DNA of 64,000 bases from contig MKUZ01000017.1 of NCBI GenBank assembly GCA_001899065.1, positions 62,001 to 126,000 of the forward strand, read 5' to 3'. Below are positions 17,182 to 26,578 of this stretch, in pieces (positions within the stretch are counted from its first letter, which is position 1; every line of letters begins with the position of its first letter). Source of the stretch: Devosia sp. 66-22. Lineage in GTDB: Bacteria; Pseudomonadota; Alphaproteobacteria; Rhizobiales; Devosiaceae. The notes below the pieces were generated by a model that worked only from the letters and a program-made list of their open reading frames with translations, did not search any database and was not told where the DNA came from. The translations under genes were made by a program, and so were the position numbers.

Positions 17182-18351
17182 ATGTCCGAGACTCAAGACG
17201 AACTCCTCAAGACCGTCGCCCTCAACGGCGAGCACGTCACGCTCGGCGGCCGCATGGTGCCGTTCTCGGGTTACTCCCTGCCGGTGCAATATCCCACCGG
17301 CATCATCGCCGAGCACAAATGGACGCGCGAGCATGCCGGGCTGTTCGACGTCTCGCATATGGGACCGAGCTTCCTGCTGCTCAACGAGAAATCCGGCGAC
17401 CCGCAGCGCGACCATGAGGCGGTTGCCGCGCTGGTCGAGCCGCTTGTCACCGGCGACATCCGCGGCCTGCAGCCCGGCCAGGTGCGCTATACTCTGCTGC
17501 TCAACCACGAGGGCGGCACGCGCGACGACCTGATGATTGCCCGCCCCGCCGATCCCGCCTGGGGCGGCACGCTCTATGTCATCGTCAATGCGGGGACCAA
17601 GGAACTCGATTGGGCTCATATCGCCGCCGCGACGTCGGGCCGGGCGACCCTCAATCGCTCCGACGATTGCGGGCTGCTCGCGCTGCAGGGCCCCGACGCA
17701 GTCGCCGTCCTCAGTGCGATCGTCCCGGAGGTCGCGGGGCTCGGCTTCATGACCTATCGCTCCTTCAAGTGGAACGGCACGACGCTGGTCATCTCGCGCT
17801 CGGGCTACACGGGTGAGGACGGGTTCGAAATTCTCGTTCCGCCGGAGTCGGCTCCCGCGCTATGGAACGCAATTCTTGCCGACGCGCGCGTCAAGCCTAT
17901 CGGCCTCGGCGCCCGCGACAGCCTGCGACTCGAGGCAGGGTTGCCGCTCTACGGGCACGACCTCGACGACACCGTCTCGCCCATCGAGGCGGGGCTCAAT
18001 TTCGCCGTCAGCAAGCGCCGCCGCGAAGCTGCCGACTTCCCCGGCGCCCAGCGCATCCTGAGCGAGCTCTCCGGCAATCTCGGCCGCATCCGCGTCGGCC
18101 TGTTCGTCGAAGGCGCTCCGGCCCGCGAGGGTGCGACGATCGTCGACGAGCACGGCACCGGCATCGGTCGCGTCACCTCGGGCGGCTTCGCGCCGTCACT
18201 GAGCCGCGCCATCGCGCTCGGCTTCGTCGATCCCCGTCACGCTGCGCCGGGCACGAAACTGCAGGTCGCCGTGCGCGACCGGCTGCAGCCCGCCGAAGTC
18301 ACAACTCTTCCCTTTGTCCCCCATCGCTACGTGCGAAAGGCCGCGTCATGA
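17182..18351 (+). CDS. gcvT: Glycine cleavage system T protein (aminomethyltransferase)
   Basis: T protein of the glycine cleavage complex; it takes the aminomethyl group from the lipoyl arm of GcvH and makes 5,10-methylene-THF and ammonia. The 389-aa protein shows [25 protein letters not shown] and the C-terminal [20 protein letters not shown] typical of GcvT. The ATG at 17182 fits the family N-terminus; the frame is open from GTG 17149, so the start is not certain, and no strong ribosome site is seen. It is the first gene behind the glycine riboswitch, and its stop overlaps gcvH by ATGA. Confidence 0.96.
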   Translation: MSETQDELLKTVALNGEHVTLGGRMVPFSGYSLPVQYPTGIIAEHKWTREHAGLFDVSHMGPSFLLLNEKSGDPQRDHEAVAALVEPLVTGDIRGLQPGQVRYTLLLNHEGGTRDDLMIARPADPAWGGTLYVIVNAGTKELDWAHIAAATSGRATLNRSDDCGLLALQGPDAVAVLSAIVPEVAGLGFMTYRSFKWNGTTLVISRSGYTGEDGFEILVPPESAPALWNAILADARVKPIGLGARDSLRLEAGLPLYGHDLDDTVSPIEAGLNFAVSKRRREAADFPGAQRILSELSGNLGRIRVGLFVEGAPAREGATIVDEHGTGIGRVTSGGFAPSLSRAIALGFVDPRHAAPGTKLQVAVRDRLQPAEVTTLPFVPHRYVRKAAS

Positions 18352-18713
18352 CCACCAGATACACCGAGGACCACGAATACATCCGCGTCGAAGGCACGAC
18401 CGGCACCGTGGGCATCACCAACTACGCCCAGGACCAGCTCGGCGACATCGTCTTCGTGGAGCTGCCCACGCCCGGCAAGAAGCTCAAGAAGGGCGACGAG
18501 GCCGCAGTGGTCGAGTCGGTGAAGGCCGCCTCCGAGATCTACGCACCCGTCTCGGGCACCATCACCGAGGTCAATCTCGCGCTCCAGGCCGAGCCCGGTC
18601 TCATCAACACGGCGCCTGACGCCGGCGGCTGGATTTACAAGATCGCGCTCGACGACACCTCCGAGCTCGACAGCCTGCTCGACGACGCGGCCTACGCCAA
18701 GCACACCGCCTGA
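18348..18713 (+). CDS. gcvH: Glycine cleavage system H protein
   Basis: A 121-aa lipoyl carrier that shuttles the aminomethyl intermediate between the P, T and L proteins. The lipoylation lysine is K59 in the motif [19 protein letters not shown], and the N-terminus [13 protein letters not shown] is standard. Length is normal. It overlaps gcvT by 4 bp and lies 8 bp before gcvPA, so it is clearly within the gcv operon. Confidence 0.98.
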   Translation: MTTRYTEDHEYIRVEGTTGTVGITNYAQDQLGDIVFVELPTPGKKLKKGDEAAVVESVKAASEIYAPVSGTITEVNLALQAEPGLINTAPDAGGWIYKIALDDTSELDSLLDDAAYAKHTA

Positions 18714-18721
18714 GGACATCG

Positions 18722-20074
18722 ATGCGCTACCTTCCCCATTCCGCTGCCGAGCGCGCCGAGATGCTGGCCGTGATCGGCGCGAAGTCCGCCGAGGAGCTGT
18801 TCGGCGCCGTGCCGCGGCACGCGCTGCTGACCAGGCCCGTCGACCTGCCGGCGCACTCGCCCGAGTTCCTCGTCGAGGCCCGCATGCGGGCAATGGCGGC
18901 CAGGAACCGCGCCGGCGCCGATGGTCCGTTCTTCGTCGGTGCCGGCGCCTATCGGCATCACGTCCCGGCGACCGTCGACCACCTGATCCAGCGCAGCGAA
19001 TGGCTCACCGCCTATACGCCCTATCAGCCCGAAGTGTCGCAGGGCACGCTGCAGATGCTGTTCGAGTTCCAGACGCAGGTCGCGCACCTGACCGGCATGG
19101 ATGTGGCAAACGCCTCCATGTATGACGGCTCGACCGCCACCGCCGAGGCCGTGCTGATGGCGCGGCGGCTGACCCGCAAGGACCGGATCATTCTCTCGGG
19201 CGGCCTCCACCCGCACTACCGCGACGTCGTCCACACCTATCTCGACAATTCGCCCAACCTTGTCAGCCTTCCCGCTTCACCGGAAGGGCAGGGCGACATC
19301 CTCGACCGCATCGACGACGACACCGCTGCTATCGTCATCCAGACGCCGGACTTCTTCGGCCATCTGCGCGACGTGAAGCGCGCCGCCGACGCCATCCACG
19401 CCAAGGGCGGCCTGCTGATCGTGGTGGTCACCGAGGTCGTTTCGCTCGGGCTGCTAGAGGCGCCGGGCGCCCTCGGCGCCGATATCGTCGTGTGCGAGGG
19501 CCAGTCAATCGGCAATGCCCTCAATTTCGGCGGCCCCTATGTCGGGCTGATGGCGACCCGGAAGGAGTTCATCCGCCAGATGCCGGGCCGGCTCTGCGGC
19601 GAGACCGTCGATGCCGATGGCAATCGTGGCTTCGTGCTCACGCTGTCCACCCGCGAGCAGCACATCCGCCGCGAGAAGGCGACATCGAACATCTGCACCA
19701 ATTCCGGTCTCTGCGCGCTGGCCTTCTCGATCCATATGTCGCTTCTCGGCGAAGCCGGGCTCACGCGCCTCGCGCGCCTCAACCATTCGCGCGCCGCAGC
19801 CCTGGCAAAGGCGCTGCGCGCGGTGCCGGGCGTCGAGCTCCTCAACAAGACCTTCTTCAATGAGATGACCATCCGGCTGCCGATCCCTGCGGCGCCGGTT
19901 ATCGAGATCCTCGCGGAAGCCGACGTGCTGGCGGGCGTCCCCGTCAGCCGCCTCATCCCCGACGATCCGGCGGTCGACAACCTCATCGTGCTCGCGGCGA
20001 CCGAACTCACCACCGACGCGGACATCGATATGCTCGCTACCTGCCTCAATGCCGCCATCGGAGGTGCAGCATGA
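18722..20074 (+). CDS. gcvPA: Glycine dehydrogenase (decarboxylating) subunit 1
   Basis: N-terminal half of the split P protein, which decarboxylates glycine with PLP. The 450-aa sequence starts [15 protein letters not shown] and contains [19 protein letters not shown] and [16 protein letters not shown], all GcvPA hallmarks. The PLP lysine is on the partner subunit, gcvPB, whose start overlaps this stop (ATGA). The split form is common in Gram-positives and Thermus but less so in proteobacteria, where a single gcvP of about 950 aa is usual. Confidence 0.96.
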   Translation: MRYLPHSAAERAEMLAVIGAKSAEELFGAVPRHALLTRPVDLPAHSPEFLVEARMRAMAARNRAGADGPFFVGAGAYRHHVPATVDHLIQRSEWLTAYTPYQPEVSQGTLQMLFEFQTQVAHLTGMDVANASMYDGSTATAEAVLMARRLTRKDRIILSGGLHPHYRDVVHTYLDNSPNLVSLPASPEGQGDILDRIDDDTAAIVIQTPDFFGHLRDVKRAADAIHAKGGLLIVVVTEVVSLGLLEAPGALGADIVVCEGQSIGNALNFGGPYVGLMATRKEFIRQMPGRLCGETVDADGNRGFVLTLSTREQHIRREKATSNICTNSGLCALAFSIHMSLLGEAGLTRLARLNHSRAAALAKALRAVPGVELLNKTFFNEMTIRLPIPAAPVIEILAEADVLAGVPVSRLIPDDPAVDNLIVLAATELTTDADIDMLATCLNAAIGGAA

Positions 20075-21606
20075 GCATGAACACCCAGGGCCGCCCGACC
20101 GGAACGGGCACTGCCTCCGCCGCCGCCACCGGCTCCTCGCTGCTGCCCAACGAACCGCTGCTGTTCGAGATCGGCGACACCGAGCACTCCGGCGTTGACC
20201 TGCCCGATGTCGCCGTGTCGGGCGACTTCCTCGGCGGCTTCGAGCGCAAATCGCCGCTGAGCCTCGCCGGGCTCACCGAGCCCGAGGCGATGCGTCACTA
20301 CGTGCGTCTCAGCCGCCTCAATTACTCGATCGACAGCGGCATGTATCCGCTCGGCTCGTGCACCATGAAGCACAATCCGCGGCTCAACGAAAAGATGGCA
20401 CGACTCCCCGGCTTCGCCGATATCCATCCGCTGCAGCCGGTCTCCACCGTCAAGGGCGCGCTCGAATTGATGAGCGAGCTCGCCCACTGGCTGATGACCC
20501 TCACCAATACCGCCGCCGTGTGCCTCACGCCCAAAGCCGGCGCGCACGGCGAGATGGCCGGCATGATGGCGATCCGTGCCGCGCACCAGGCAACGCGCCA
20601 GAACCACCGGAACGTGGTTCTTGTTCCCGAGTCCGCCCACGGCACCAATCCGGCGACGGCGGCCTTCCTCGGCTACACCGTCAAGGCCATCCCGGCCCGT
20701 ACCGACGGCACCGTCGATGTCGAGGCGGTGAAGGCGGCGCTCGGCTCCGACATCGCCGCGATCATGCTGACCAACCCCAACACCTGCGGCCTGTTCGAGC
20801 CCGACATCATCGACATCGCCAAGGCGGTGCACGATGCCGGTGCCTATTTCTACTGCGACGGCGCCAACTTCAACGCCATCATGGGCGTGGTGCGGCCGGG
20901 GGACCTCGGCATCGACGCCATGCACATCAACCTGCACAAGACCTTCTCCACCCCGCATGGCGGTGGCGGTCCGGGCGCCGGACCGGTTGTGCTGTCGGAG
21001 GCGCTCGCGCCCTTCGCGCCGGTTCCGTTCGTGCGCGATGGCGAGCTCGTCGAGCATCCCGAGGGCACGCACCTGGGGCGTGTCACCGCGTTCAACGGCC
21101 AGATGGGCATGTATGTGCGGGCGCTCACCTACATGCTGAGCCACGGCGGCGACGGCCTTGCGCAGGCGGCCAAGGATGCCGTACTCAACGCCAACTACGT
21201 GAAGGCGCGGCTGGGCGACGTGTTCTCGGTGCCCTTCGCCGAGGCCGGCTTCTGCATGCACGAGGCGCTGTTCGACGACAGCTTCCTTGAAGGCAGCGGC
21301 GTCACCACGCTCGATTTCGCCAAGGCGCTCATCGACGAGGGCTACCACCCCATGACCATGTACTTCCCGCTGGTGGTGCACGGGGCGATGCTGATCGAGC
21401 CCACCGAAAGCGAGAGCCGGCAGACGCTCGATCATTTCTGCGAGACGATGCTCGACCTCGCCGCCGATGCGAAGGCGGGCAACGCCGAGCGCTTCACGGC
21501 TGCACCGACGCGCGCGCCGCGCCGCCGGCTGGACGAAACGCGGGCGGCGCGCCAGCCCAAGCTCAAATGGGAAGCGCCCCAGCCGCTGCCGCAGGCGGCG
21601 GAATAG
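20071..21606 (+). CDS. gcvPB: Glycine dehydrogenase (decarboxylating) subunit 2
   Basis: C-terminal half of the split P protein, 511 aa, carrying the PLP-binding lysine in [21 protein letters not shown]. Other signatures are [16 protein letters not shown] and [15 protein letters not shown]. It forms the active alpha2beta2 enzyme with GcvPA. The N-terminal 25 residues (Gly/Thr/Ala-rich) look like an unstructured extension, and a second ATG lies at 20077. The C-terminus (about 480-511) is Arg/Ala-rich and not conserved. A strong hairpin follows and closes the operon. Confidence 0.96.
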   Translation: MSMNTQGRPTGTGTASAAATGSSLLPNEPLLFEIGDTEHSGVDLPDVAVSGDFLGGFERKSPLSLAGLTEPEAMRHYVRLSRLNYSIDSGMYPLGSCTMKHNPRLNEKMARLPGFADIHPLQPVSTVKGALELMSELAHWLMTLTNTAAVCLTPKAGAHGEMAGMMAIRAAHQATRQNHRNVVLVPESAHGTNPATAAFLGYTVKAIPARTDGTVDVEAVKAALGSDIAAIMLTNPNTCGLFEPDIIDIAKAVHDAGAYFYCDGANFNAIMGVVRPGDLGIDAMHINLHKTFSTPHGGGGPGAGPVVLSEALAPFAPVPFVRDGELVEHPEGTHLGRVTAFNGQMGMYVRALTYMLSHGGDGLAQAAKDAVLNANYVKARLGDVFSVPFAEAGFCMHEALFDDSFLEGSGVTTLDFAKALIDEGYHPMTMYFPLVVHGAMLIEPTESESRQTLDHFCETMLDLAADAKAGNAERFTAAPTRAPRRRLDETRAARQPKLKWEAPQPLPQAAE

Positions 21607-21632
21607 GGAACCATCGGGGCTAGACGGGGAGT

Positions 21633-21655
21633 CCACCGCAGCTATGCTGCGGTGG
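21633..21655 (+). terminator. Hairpin after the gcv operon
   Basis: A perfect 10-bp stem (21633-21642 with 21646-21655, CCACCGCAGC/GCTGCGGTGG) with a TAT loop sits 27 bp after the gcvPB stop and 10 bp before the next start. No T-run follows, so it may be a weak terminator or an mRNA 3'-end stabiliser. It is so close to the GTG of the DUF2332 gene that it might also affect its translation. Confidence 0.5.
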
Positions 21656-21665
21656 TGGAGTTTCC

Positions 21666-22712
21666 GTGACAAAGACCGAGCGCGTTCTCAGTCAGTTCGC
21701 CGATCAGGCGCGGGCCAGCGACCAGCTCGGCTCGCCGTTTACTGCCATGCTCTGCCGCGTCCTCGCGGCGCGGCTGCATGCCGGCACGCATTTCGGCCGC
21801 CGCATCCTCGAATGGGAGGGCGACCCGTTCCCTGACAATGTGGCGCTCCGCGCCTGCGGCGCGCTACACGCGCTGGCGCGGTCGGGCTGGGAACCCAATC
21901 TCACCCGTGTCTATCCACCCAACCCGACGAGCGAAACGGCGCTGTGGGTGGCGATCTCCGATGCCCTGCAGCACAACGACGCGTTCCTCACCGAGCGCCT
22001 CGACAGCCCGCCGCAGACCAACGAGGTCGCGCGCTCGGGCTGGATCCTGGGCGCCATGCTGCACCTCAGCTCCATCACCGGGCGGTCGCTCGAGGTGCTC
22101 GAGATCGGCGCCAGCGCCGGGCTCAATCTCGCCTTCGACGAGTATCGCTACGAGCTGGGTAACGGACGGAGCTGGGGGCCGCTCGATGCACCGCTGACGG
22201 TCGAGTGCGCCTGGCGCGGCAGGACGCCGCCGCTCGACGCGCCGCTCGCCGTGGTATCGCGCGCCGGCTGCGATCTGCGCCCTGTCGATCCCGGCAATCC
22301 GGACGACCGAGCCCGCCTCGCCTCCTATGTCTGGGCCGACCAGCTCCACCGGATGCACCGGGTCGAAGCCGCGCTGGCCCATGCCGCCCGGCACCACCGC
22401 ACGGTCGACGGCGCCGACGCCGCCGACTGGATCGAGCGGAAGCTGACGGTGCCGCAACTGCCGGGCGTGGCGCGCGTCGTGCTCCACACCATCGTCTGGG
22501 ACTACATTCCGGCGCCCGTGAAGACCCGGATCGAGGCGGCGCTGGCAGCAGCCGGGGCGGCGGCGACGCCGCAGCGACCGTTCGCCCGGGTGAGCGCCGA
22601 GCCCGATGCCACGCGCGGCAGCGCGCGCCTCGACCTCACGGTGTGGCCGCAGGGCGAAACCGTTATGCTGGGTCGTGGGGACTTCCACGGCCGCTGGGCG
22701 GAGTGGGCCTAG
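21666..22712 (+). CDS. DUF2332 family protein
   Basis: A 348-aa protein of the DUF2332 family. A Rossmann-type motif, LEVLEIGASAGLNLAFDEYRY (about residues 140-160), resembles the SAM-binding motif I of methyltransferases, so an SAM-dependent activity is possible but unproven. Other conserved blocks are ELGNGRSWGPLDAPL and VVLHTIVWDYIPA. It starts at GTG 21666 shortly after the gcv hairpin and converges on the hydrolase gene with a 2-bp gap. No membrane or export signal is seen. Confidence 0.85.
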   Translation: MTKTERVLSQFADQARASDQLGSPFTAMLCRVLAARLHAGTHFGRRILEWEGDPFPDNVALRACGALHALARSGWEPNLTRVYPPNPTSETALWVAISDALQHNDAFLTERLDSPPQTNEVARSGWILGAMLHLSSITGRSLEVLEIGASAGLNLAFDEYRYELGNGRSWGPLDAPLTVECAWRGRTPPLDAPLAVVSRAGCDLRPVDPGNPDDRARLASYVWADQLHRMHRVEAALAHAARHHRTVDGADAADWIERKLTVPQLPGVARVVLHTIVWDYIPAPVKTRIEAALAAAGAAATPQRPFARVSAEPDATRGSARLDLTVWPQGETVMLGRGDFHGRWAEWA

Positions 22713-22714
22713 GC

Positions 22715-23551
22715 TTACGCGCTGCGCCGAAGCGTCTCGCGAAACGTCGCGTCGCTCGCGAATGCCTCCAGCAGTTGATTGAACTCGGCCGGCTGGTCCC
22801 AGAACGGGGCATGGCCGGCATCCTCGATCACCAGCGGCATGCCGTGCCACAGCGAGGGCCCGGCGAGCGTGTCGAGATAGCTGAGCCGCACGAACGGCTC
22901 CTCGCGGCCATTGACCAGCGCGACCGGAATGCGCGCCGTTTCCACGGCATGGCGCTGGTCGAGACATTCGCCCCGCATCAGCGAGCGTACCGTCGCCGAG
23001 CGCACCCGGCCATCGGCGCGGCGGATCGCGGCGAGCAGCTCGGGTGTCGCGCCACGGCCGTAGCAGAGCGAGAAGAAGCGGGCGACGTCGCGGTCGGAAT
23101 AGTCTTCCTTGCTGGCGAGGGGCGCGTCCCAGCTCGTGCGGAAGGCGCGCAGCATGGCGAGCGTGCCGTGCCCTACCGGCGGCGCGCCGCACAGCATCAG
23201 GCCGGCCAGTCCCTTGTGCTCGATCATCTCGATGGCGATGTGGCCGCCCAGCGACCAGCCCAGGATCATGAAGCGGTCGAGCGCGAGCCGCGCCACCAGT
23301 TCGGTCATCGCCTGCGTCATGCCGCGCAGCGAATAGGCGGCGGGATCGGCCGCATCCTCGCTCTCGCCATGGCCCGGCAGGTCGACGGCGATCAGGCGGT
23401 GCTTGCGGGCGAGGGGGCTGTCGAGCTGCCGGTCGAACACCGCGCGGCTGCTCCCGGTGCCATGCAGCATCAGGATGGGCAGCCCGGCGCCATCGCTCTC
23501 GGTCAGGCGGAGCGCGCCGGCGGATGTGGCGATGGTTCGTACGTGCAGCAT
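22715..23551 (-). CDS. Alpha/beta hydrolase
   Basis: A 278-aa alpha/beta-hydrolase-fold protein. The oxyanion-hole motif MLHGTGSS, the nucleophile elbow GWSLGGH (serine in the middle), and the C-terminal catalytic histidine in EDAGHAPFWDQP are all present, so it should be an active esterase/lipase-type hydrolase. The substrate cannot be inferred. It is transcribed divergently from the ICMT-like methyltransferase gene across a 130-bp gap that contains a near-match to a CtrA box (TTAA-N7-CTAA at 23617-23631). Confidence 0.9.
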   Translation of the reverse strand: MLHVRTIATSAGALRLTESDGAGLPILMLHGTGSSRAVFDRQLDSPLARKHRLIAVDLPGHGESEDAADPAAYSLRGMTQAMTELVARLALDRFMILGWSLGGHIAIEMIEHKGLAGLMLCGAPPVGHGTLAMLRAFRTSWDAPLASKEDYSDRDVARFFSLCYGRGATPELLAAIRRADGRVRSATVRSLMRGECLDQRHAVETARIPVALVNGREEPFVRLSYLDTLAGPSLWHGMPLVIEDAGHAPFWDQPAEFNQLLEAFASDATFRETLRRSA

Positions 23552-23645
23552 CGGAACCTCAGAAATGAGGGCTCCACCCTATGCGCTGCCGACGCACGCC
23601 GGGTTTACGCAAAGGCTTAACGTTCACCTAATGGTGCCAGCCGCC

Positions 23646-23675
23646 TTGTCATGGATGGCTCGCGCACACTAGGGT
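23646..23675 (+). promoter_or_regulatory. Candidate leaderless promoter for the ICMT-like gene
   Basis: TTGTCA (23646-23651), an 18-base spacer and TAGGGT (23670-23675) end 6 bases before the ATG at 23682, which would give an mRNA starting at or next to the start codon. The -35 is close to consensus and the -10 is of the TAGGNT kind seen elsewhere in the window. Confidence 0.4.
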
Positions 23676-23681
23676 CGGCGC

Positions 23682-24230
23682 ATGCAGCTCGGGCTCGATA
23701 TCCTGCTCACCGGATTGAGCATTTTCGTCATCGGCAGCCATGCCGTGGTGGGCAAGGGGCATTTCAAGTCGCGGCAGATGCCCGCCGGCGCCAATCTGGT
23801 GTCGGCCGCCGTGCTCACGACGCTCGCCGTGTTTCTGCTGCTGCTGTGGACCGGCGAGGCGCCGCTCGCCGCCCAGCTCGTCGCGCTTGCCCTGGAGGCA
23901 GCAAGCCTCTGGCTGTTTTTCCGCACGATCGCCGCCTCGCGCGACGGCGCGCTGCACTTTGCCTTCGATACCGAGAACCCGGTGAGCCTCGTCACCGCGG
24001 GGCCGTACCGCCACGTGCGCCACCCGTTCTACACGTCCTACCTGATCTTCTGGACCGGCCTTGCCATCGGCACGTGGTCGCCCTGGGCCATTCCCGTGCT
24101 GGTGCTGATGACGGTGCTGTACACCGTCGCGGCCCGCGGCGAAGAAGCCAAATTCGCCCGCACCGGCATGTCGGAAGACTACGCCGCCTACCGTGCCCGC
24201 ACCGGCATGTTCTGGCCGAAGCTCGGATAG
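23682..24230 (+). CDS. Isoprenylcysteine carboxyl methyltransferase-like membrane protein
   Basis: A 182-aa integral membrane protein with about five helices and the C-terminal ICMT/PEMT signature: VTAGPYRHVRHPFYTSYLIF, then RGEEAKFARTGMSEDYAAYRARTGMFWP. The histidines and the glutamate pair form the SAM and acceptor site in this superfamily. In bacteria, members methylate small lipophilic or amine substrates; the substrate here is unknown. The ATG lies 6 bases after a candidate -10 box, suggesting a leaderless transcript. Confidence 0.87.
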   Translation: MQLGLDILLTGLSIFVIGSHAVVGKGHFKSRQMPAGANLVSAAVLTTLAVFLLLLWTGEAPLAAQLVALALEAASLWLFFRTIAASRDGALHFAFDTENPVSLVTAGPYRHVRHPFYTSYLIFWTGLAIGTWSPWAIPVLVLMTVLYTVAARGEEAKFARTGMSEDYAAYRARTGMFWPKLG

Positions 24231-24261
24231 GGCAGGGACGCCGGGGCCCACCCCAAAACAA

Positions 24262-24284
24262 AAGGCGGGCACCGGGCCCGCCTT
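24262..24284 (-). terminator. Intrinsic terminator of the F0 ATP synthase operon
   Basis: A 9-bp stem (24262-24270 with 24276-24284, AAGGCGGGC/GCCCGCCTT) with a 5-base loop is followed on the minus strand by TTTGTTTTGG. It lies 27 bp beyond the atpF stop. It may also act on transcripts of the convergent ICMT-like gene, although the plus-strand T-run is poor. Confidence 0.8.
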
Positions 24285-24310
24285 CAAACTCACTTTTGTG
24301 AAACCCTGCT

Positions 24311-24814
24311 CTAGTTGAGCTTGGCGCCCACGTCGCGGATCGCCTGGTCGACCAGGGCGTCGCCCTTGCTCGCCATCTGGCGGGTGAGCAGCACGCGAGC
24401 GGCTTCTACCGCGACGTCGGCCGAGCGCGAACGCACTTCGGCCACGGCCTGCGATTCCGCCTGGGCGATCTTGTCTTCCACTGCCTTGGTGCGGCGGGCG
24501 ATCAGCGCCTCGAGCGAGGTCTTGGCCTCGGCCGTCAGGCGGAACGCTTCTTCGCGCGCGGCGGCCACGATGCTCTCGGCTTCGGTGGCGGCTGCCTGGC
24601 GTTTGCTCTCATATTCTTCGAGCAGGAACTTGGCCTCGAGGCGCAGGCGCTCGGCCTCCGCCAGCTCGGACTCGATCGCCTTGATGCGGTCGTCCAGCAT
24701 CTTGGCGATGGTGCGGTGGATACCCGCATAGAGCGCGATGCCGATGAAGATGACGAGGGCGATGGTCGCCCAGATGGTGGCGCCCGTGGTGGCGTCGAAC
24801 CCGAAGCTCAGCAT
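24311..24814 (-). CDS. atpF: F0F1 ATP synthase subunit b
   Basis: A 167-aa subunit b of the peripheral stalk, with an N-terminal membrane helix (ATIWATIALVIFIGIALYAGI) followed by a long charged coiled coil rich in Ala, Glu and Arg. It pairs with the b' subunit encoded just upstream as a heterodimer linking F0 to delta/F1. It is the last gene of the minus-strand F0 operon atpI-B-E-B'-F. Its ATG shares one base with the end of the b' gene. Length and pattern are standard. Confidence 0.95.
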   Translation of the reverse strand: MLSFGFDATTGATIWATIALVIFIGIALYAGIHRTIAKMLDDRIKAIESELAEAERLRLEAKFLLEEYESKRQAAATEAESIVAAAREEAFRLTAEAKTSLEALIARRTKAVEDKIAQAESQAVAEVRSRSADVAVEAARVLLTRQMASKGDALVDQAIRDVGAKLN

Positions 24815-25446
24815 CAGACGGCTCCCTTGGCTTCTGCGACCGCGGCGCGGACGTCGGCTTCATTGGCGTCGCCGCCAAGCTGCGCGACGAGGGCCTGCGC
24901 CGTCTCGGTGGCGATGGCGTCGACACTGCCCAGCGCGGCCGATTTGCTGGCCTGGATGCGGGCGTCGGCTTCGCTCATGCGCGTGCCCAGATCCTTCTCG
25001 ACCACAGCGCGCTTGCCCTCGATATCCGCGCGGATGGACTGGCGGGTATCTTCGGCGATCTTGCCGGCGTCCTGGCGCGCCTGAGCGAGCGCGGCTTCGT
25101 AAGCGGCCACGGCCTTGTCGGTCTGCGCGCGCAGCCGCTCGGCTTCCTTGAGGTCGCCTTCGATGCGGGCCTTGCGCGCGTCGATGATGCCGCCGATGCG
25201 GGGCAGGGCGACGCGGCTCAGCGCGATGTAGAGAACGGCGAAGGTGATCGCGAGCCAGACGAGCTGGCTCGAGAACGTCGAGGGATCGAACGGCGGGAAG
25301 ACCTCGGCATGGGCTTCCTCGGTGGCGTGCACCTCGCCGGTCGCATGCGCTGCGTCCGTCGCGTGCTCATCCACAACGACGCCCTGCTGCAGAGCGTCAC
25401 CGCCTTCAGCCTGCGCCACGATGATGATGGGGGTCTGGCCCGCCAT
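24814..25446 (-). CDS. atpG: F0F1 ATP synthase subunit b'
   Basis: A 210-aa second stalk subunit (b', also called atpF2) of photosynthetic and alphaproteobacterial ATP synthases. The long N-terminus (about 55 residues, Ala/His/Glu-rich) precedes the membrane helix QLVWLAITFAVLYIALSRVALPRIGGII, followed by the coiled coil. The motif PRIGGIIDARKARIEGDLKEAERL is typical of b'. The N-terminal extension before the helix is longer than in most homologues and of low complexity. A hairpin with a T-run separates it from atpE upstream. Confidence 0.94.
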   Translation of the reverse strand: MAGQTPIIIVAQAEGGDALQQGVVVDEHATDAAHATGEVHATEEAHAEVFPPFDPSTFSSQLVWLAITFAVLYIALSRVALPRIGGIIDARKARIEGDLKEAERLRAQTDKAVAAYEAALAQARQDAGKIAEDTRQSIRADIEGKRAVVEKDLGTRMSEADARIQASKSAALGSVDAIATETAQALVAQLGGDANEADVRAAVAEAKGAV

Positions 25447-25471
25447 GTCGTAACCTCTTGTCGCCAGAAAA

Positions 25472-25493
25472 GAAGCCCGGCGGACCGGGCTTC
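25472..25493 (-). terminator. Intercistronic attenuator-like hairpin between atpE and the b' gene
   Basis: A 9-bp stem (25472-25480 with 25485-25493, GAAGCCCGG/CCGGGCTTC) with a 4-base loop is followed on the minus strand by TTTTC. It lies in the 68-bp gap after atpE. It looks like a partial terminator or a 3'-end protector, either of which would raise the amount of c-subunit message over that of the b subunits. Confidence 0.6.
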
Positions 25494-25514
25494 GCTATCG
25501 TCTCGATCTGCCGA

Positions 25515-25742
25515 TCAGACTGCGAACAGCAGCAGGAGGGCGATCAGGAAGGAGAAGATGCCCAGAGCTTCGGTCACGGCGAAGCCGAAGATCAGGTTAC
25601 CGAACTGGCTCTGGCTGGCCGACGGATTGCGCAGGGCACCCGACAGGAAACTGCCGAAGATGTTGCCCACGCCGATGGCGGCGCCCGCCATACCGATTGC
25701 GGCGATACCTGCGCCGATAAACTTAGCTGCTTCTGCTTCCAT
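25515..25742 (-). CDS. atpE: F0F1 ATP synthase subunit c
   Basis: A 75-aa proteolipid with two membrane helices that forms the rotor ring. The proton-carrying carboxylate is E58 in [14 protein letters not shown]; the polar loop RNPSASQSQ contacts F1. The glycine-rich first helix ([21 protein letters not shown]) is typical. Glutamate with no extra sodium-binding pattern suggests proton coupling. Hairpins lie on both sides of the gene (25769-25787 upstream, 25472-25493 downstream), fitting the need for many more copies of c than of a, b or b'. Confidence 0.97.
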   Translation of the reverse strand: MEAEAAKFIGAGIAAIGMAGAAIGVGNIFGSFLSGALRNPSASQSQFGNLIFGFAVTEALGIFSFLIALLLLFAV

Positions 25743-25768
25743 TAGTCTGCTCCATTTTGCGACCGATT

Positions 25769-25787
25769 GACGGCGCTTGCCGCCGTC
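25769..25787 (-). other. Intercistronic hairpin before atpE
   Basis: A 7-bp stem (25769-25775 with 25781-25787, GACGGCG/CGCCGTC) with a 5-base loop lies between atpB and atpE, about 27 bp upstream of the atpE start. It has no T-run after it on the minus strand. It could protect the 5' end of a processed atpE message. Confidence 0.4.
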
Positions 25788-25807
25788 TCACTGTGAACCG
25801 GTCTAGA

Positions 25808-26563
25808 TCAATGCGACGGATGGATCGCATCGTTGATGTACATCGAGGTCAGCACCGCAAACACATAGGCCTGCAGAGCCGCGACGAGGAATTCGAGGGC
25901 CGTGATCGCGACGGTCATGACCAGCGGCAGGATGGCGCCAAGCCAGCCCAGCCAGCCGAGCGCACCGAGCGTCACGATGAAGCCGGCGAACACCTTGAGG
26001 GTGATGTGGCCGGCGAGGATGTTGGCGAACAGACGAACGCTGAGCGAAATCGGGCGCGACAGGAACGAGACGATCTCGATCGGCACCACGATGGGCAGCA
26101 CGTAGCCGGGCACGCCCGAGGGCACGAACAGCTTGAGGAACTTGAACCCGTTCTTCCAGAAGCCGTAGACGATGACGACGGCGAACACGAGAAGCGCGAG
26201 AGCGAAGGTGATGATGATGTGGCTGGTCACCGTAAAGAAGAACGGGATCATGCCGAACATGTTGGCGACGAGCACGAACATGAAAAGCGAGAACACGAAG
26301 GGGAAGAACTTCATGCCCGCGGTGCCGGCCGAGCTTCGCACCATATTGGCCACGAACTCGTAGAGCATCTCGCTCACCAGCTGCGCGCGGCCCGGGATGA
26401 TGGCGCGGCGGCCGGTGGAGAGCAGCAGGTACGCGAGGATCAGTCCAACCGTCAGCACCATGAACAGCGCCGAGTTGGTGAAGGCGAAACCGCCCTCGCC
26501 AAACGAGACGACCGGTGTGATCAGGAATTGGTGGATCGGGTCGACTTTATTCGGATCGGCCAA
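25808..26563 (-). CDS. atpB: F0F1 ATP synthase subunit a
   Basis: A 251-aa membrane subunit forming the proton half-channels beside the c-ring. The essential arginine is in [17 protein letters not shown], and [12 protein letters not shown] precedes it, as in all F-type a subunits. Five or six helices are seen. It is the second gene of the F0 operon, 15 bp after atpI. Length and motifs are normal for alphaproteobacteria. Confidence 0.97.
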   Translation of the reverse strand: MADPNKVDPIHQFLITPVVSFGEGGFAFTNSALFMVLTVGLILAYLLLSTGRRAIIPGRAQLVSEMLYEFVANMVRSSAGTAGMKFFPFVFSLFMFVLVANMFGMIPFFFTVTSHIIITFALALLVFAVVIVYGFWKNGFKFLKLFVPSGVPGYVLPIVVPIEIVSFLSRPISLSVRLFANILAGHITLKVFAGFIVTLGALGWLGWLGAILPLVMTVAITALEFLVAALQAYVFAVLTSMYINDAIHPSH

Positions 26564-26578
26564 GAACGGTCCCCAGCT

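Noticed and set aside
19537-21672. 711-aa antisense open frame across gcvPA/gcvPB
   Set aside because: Same shadow pattern; the plus strand carries the PLP enzyme with all motifs.
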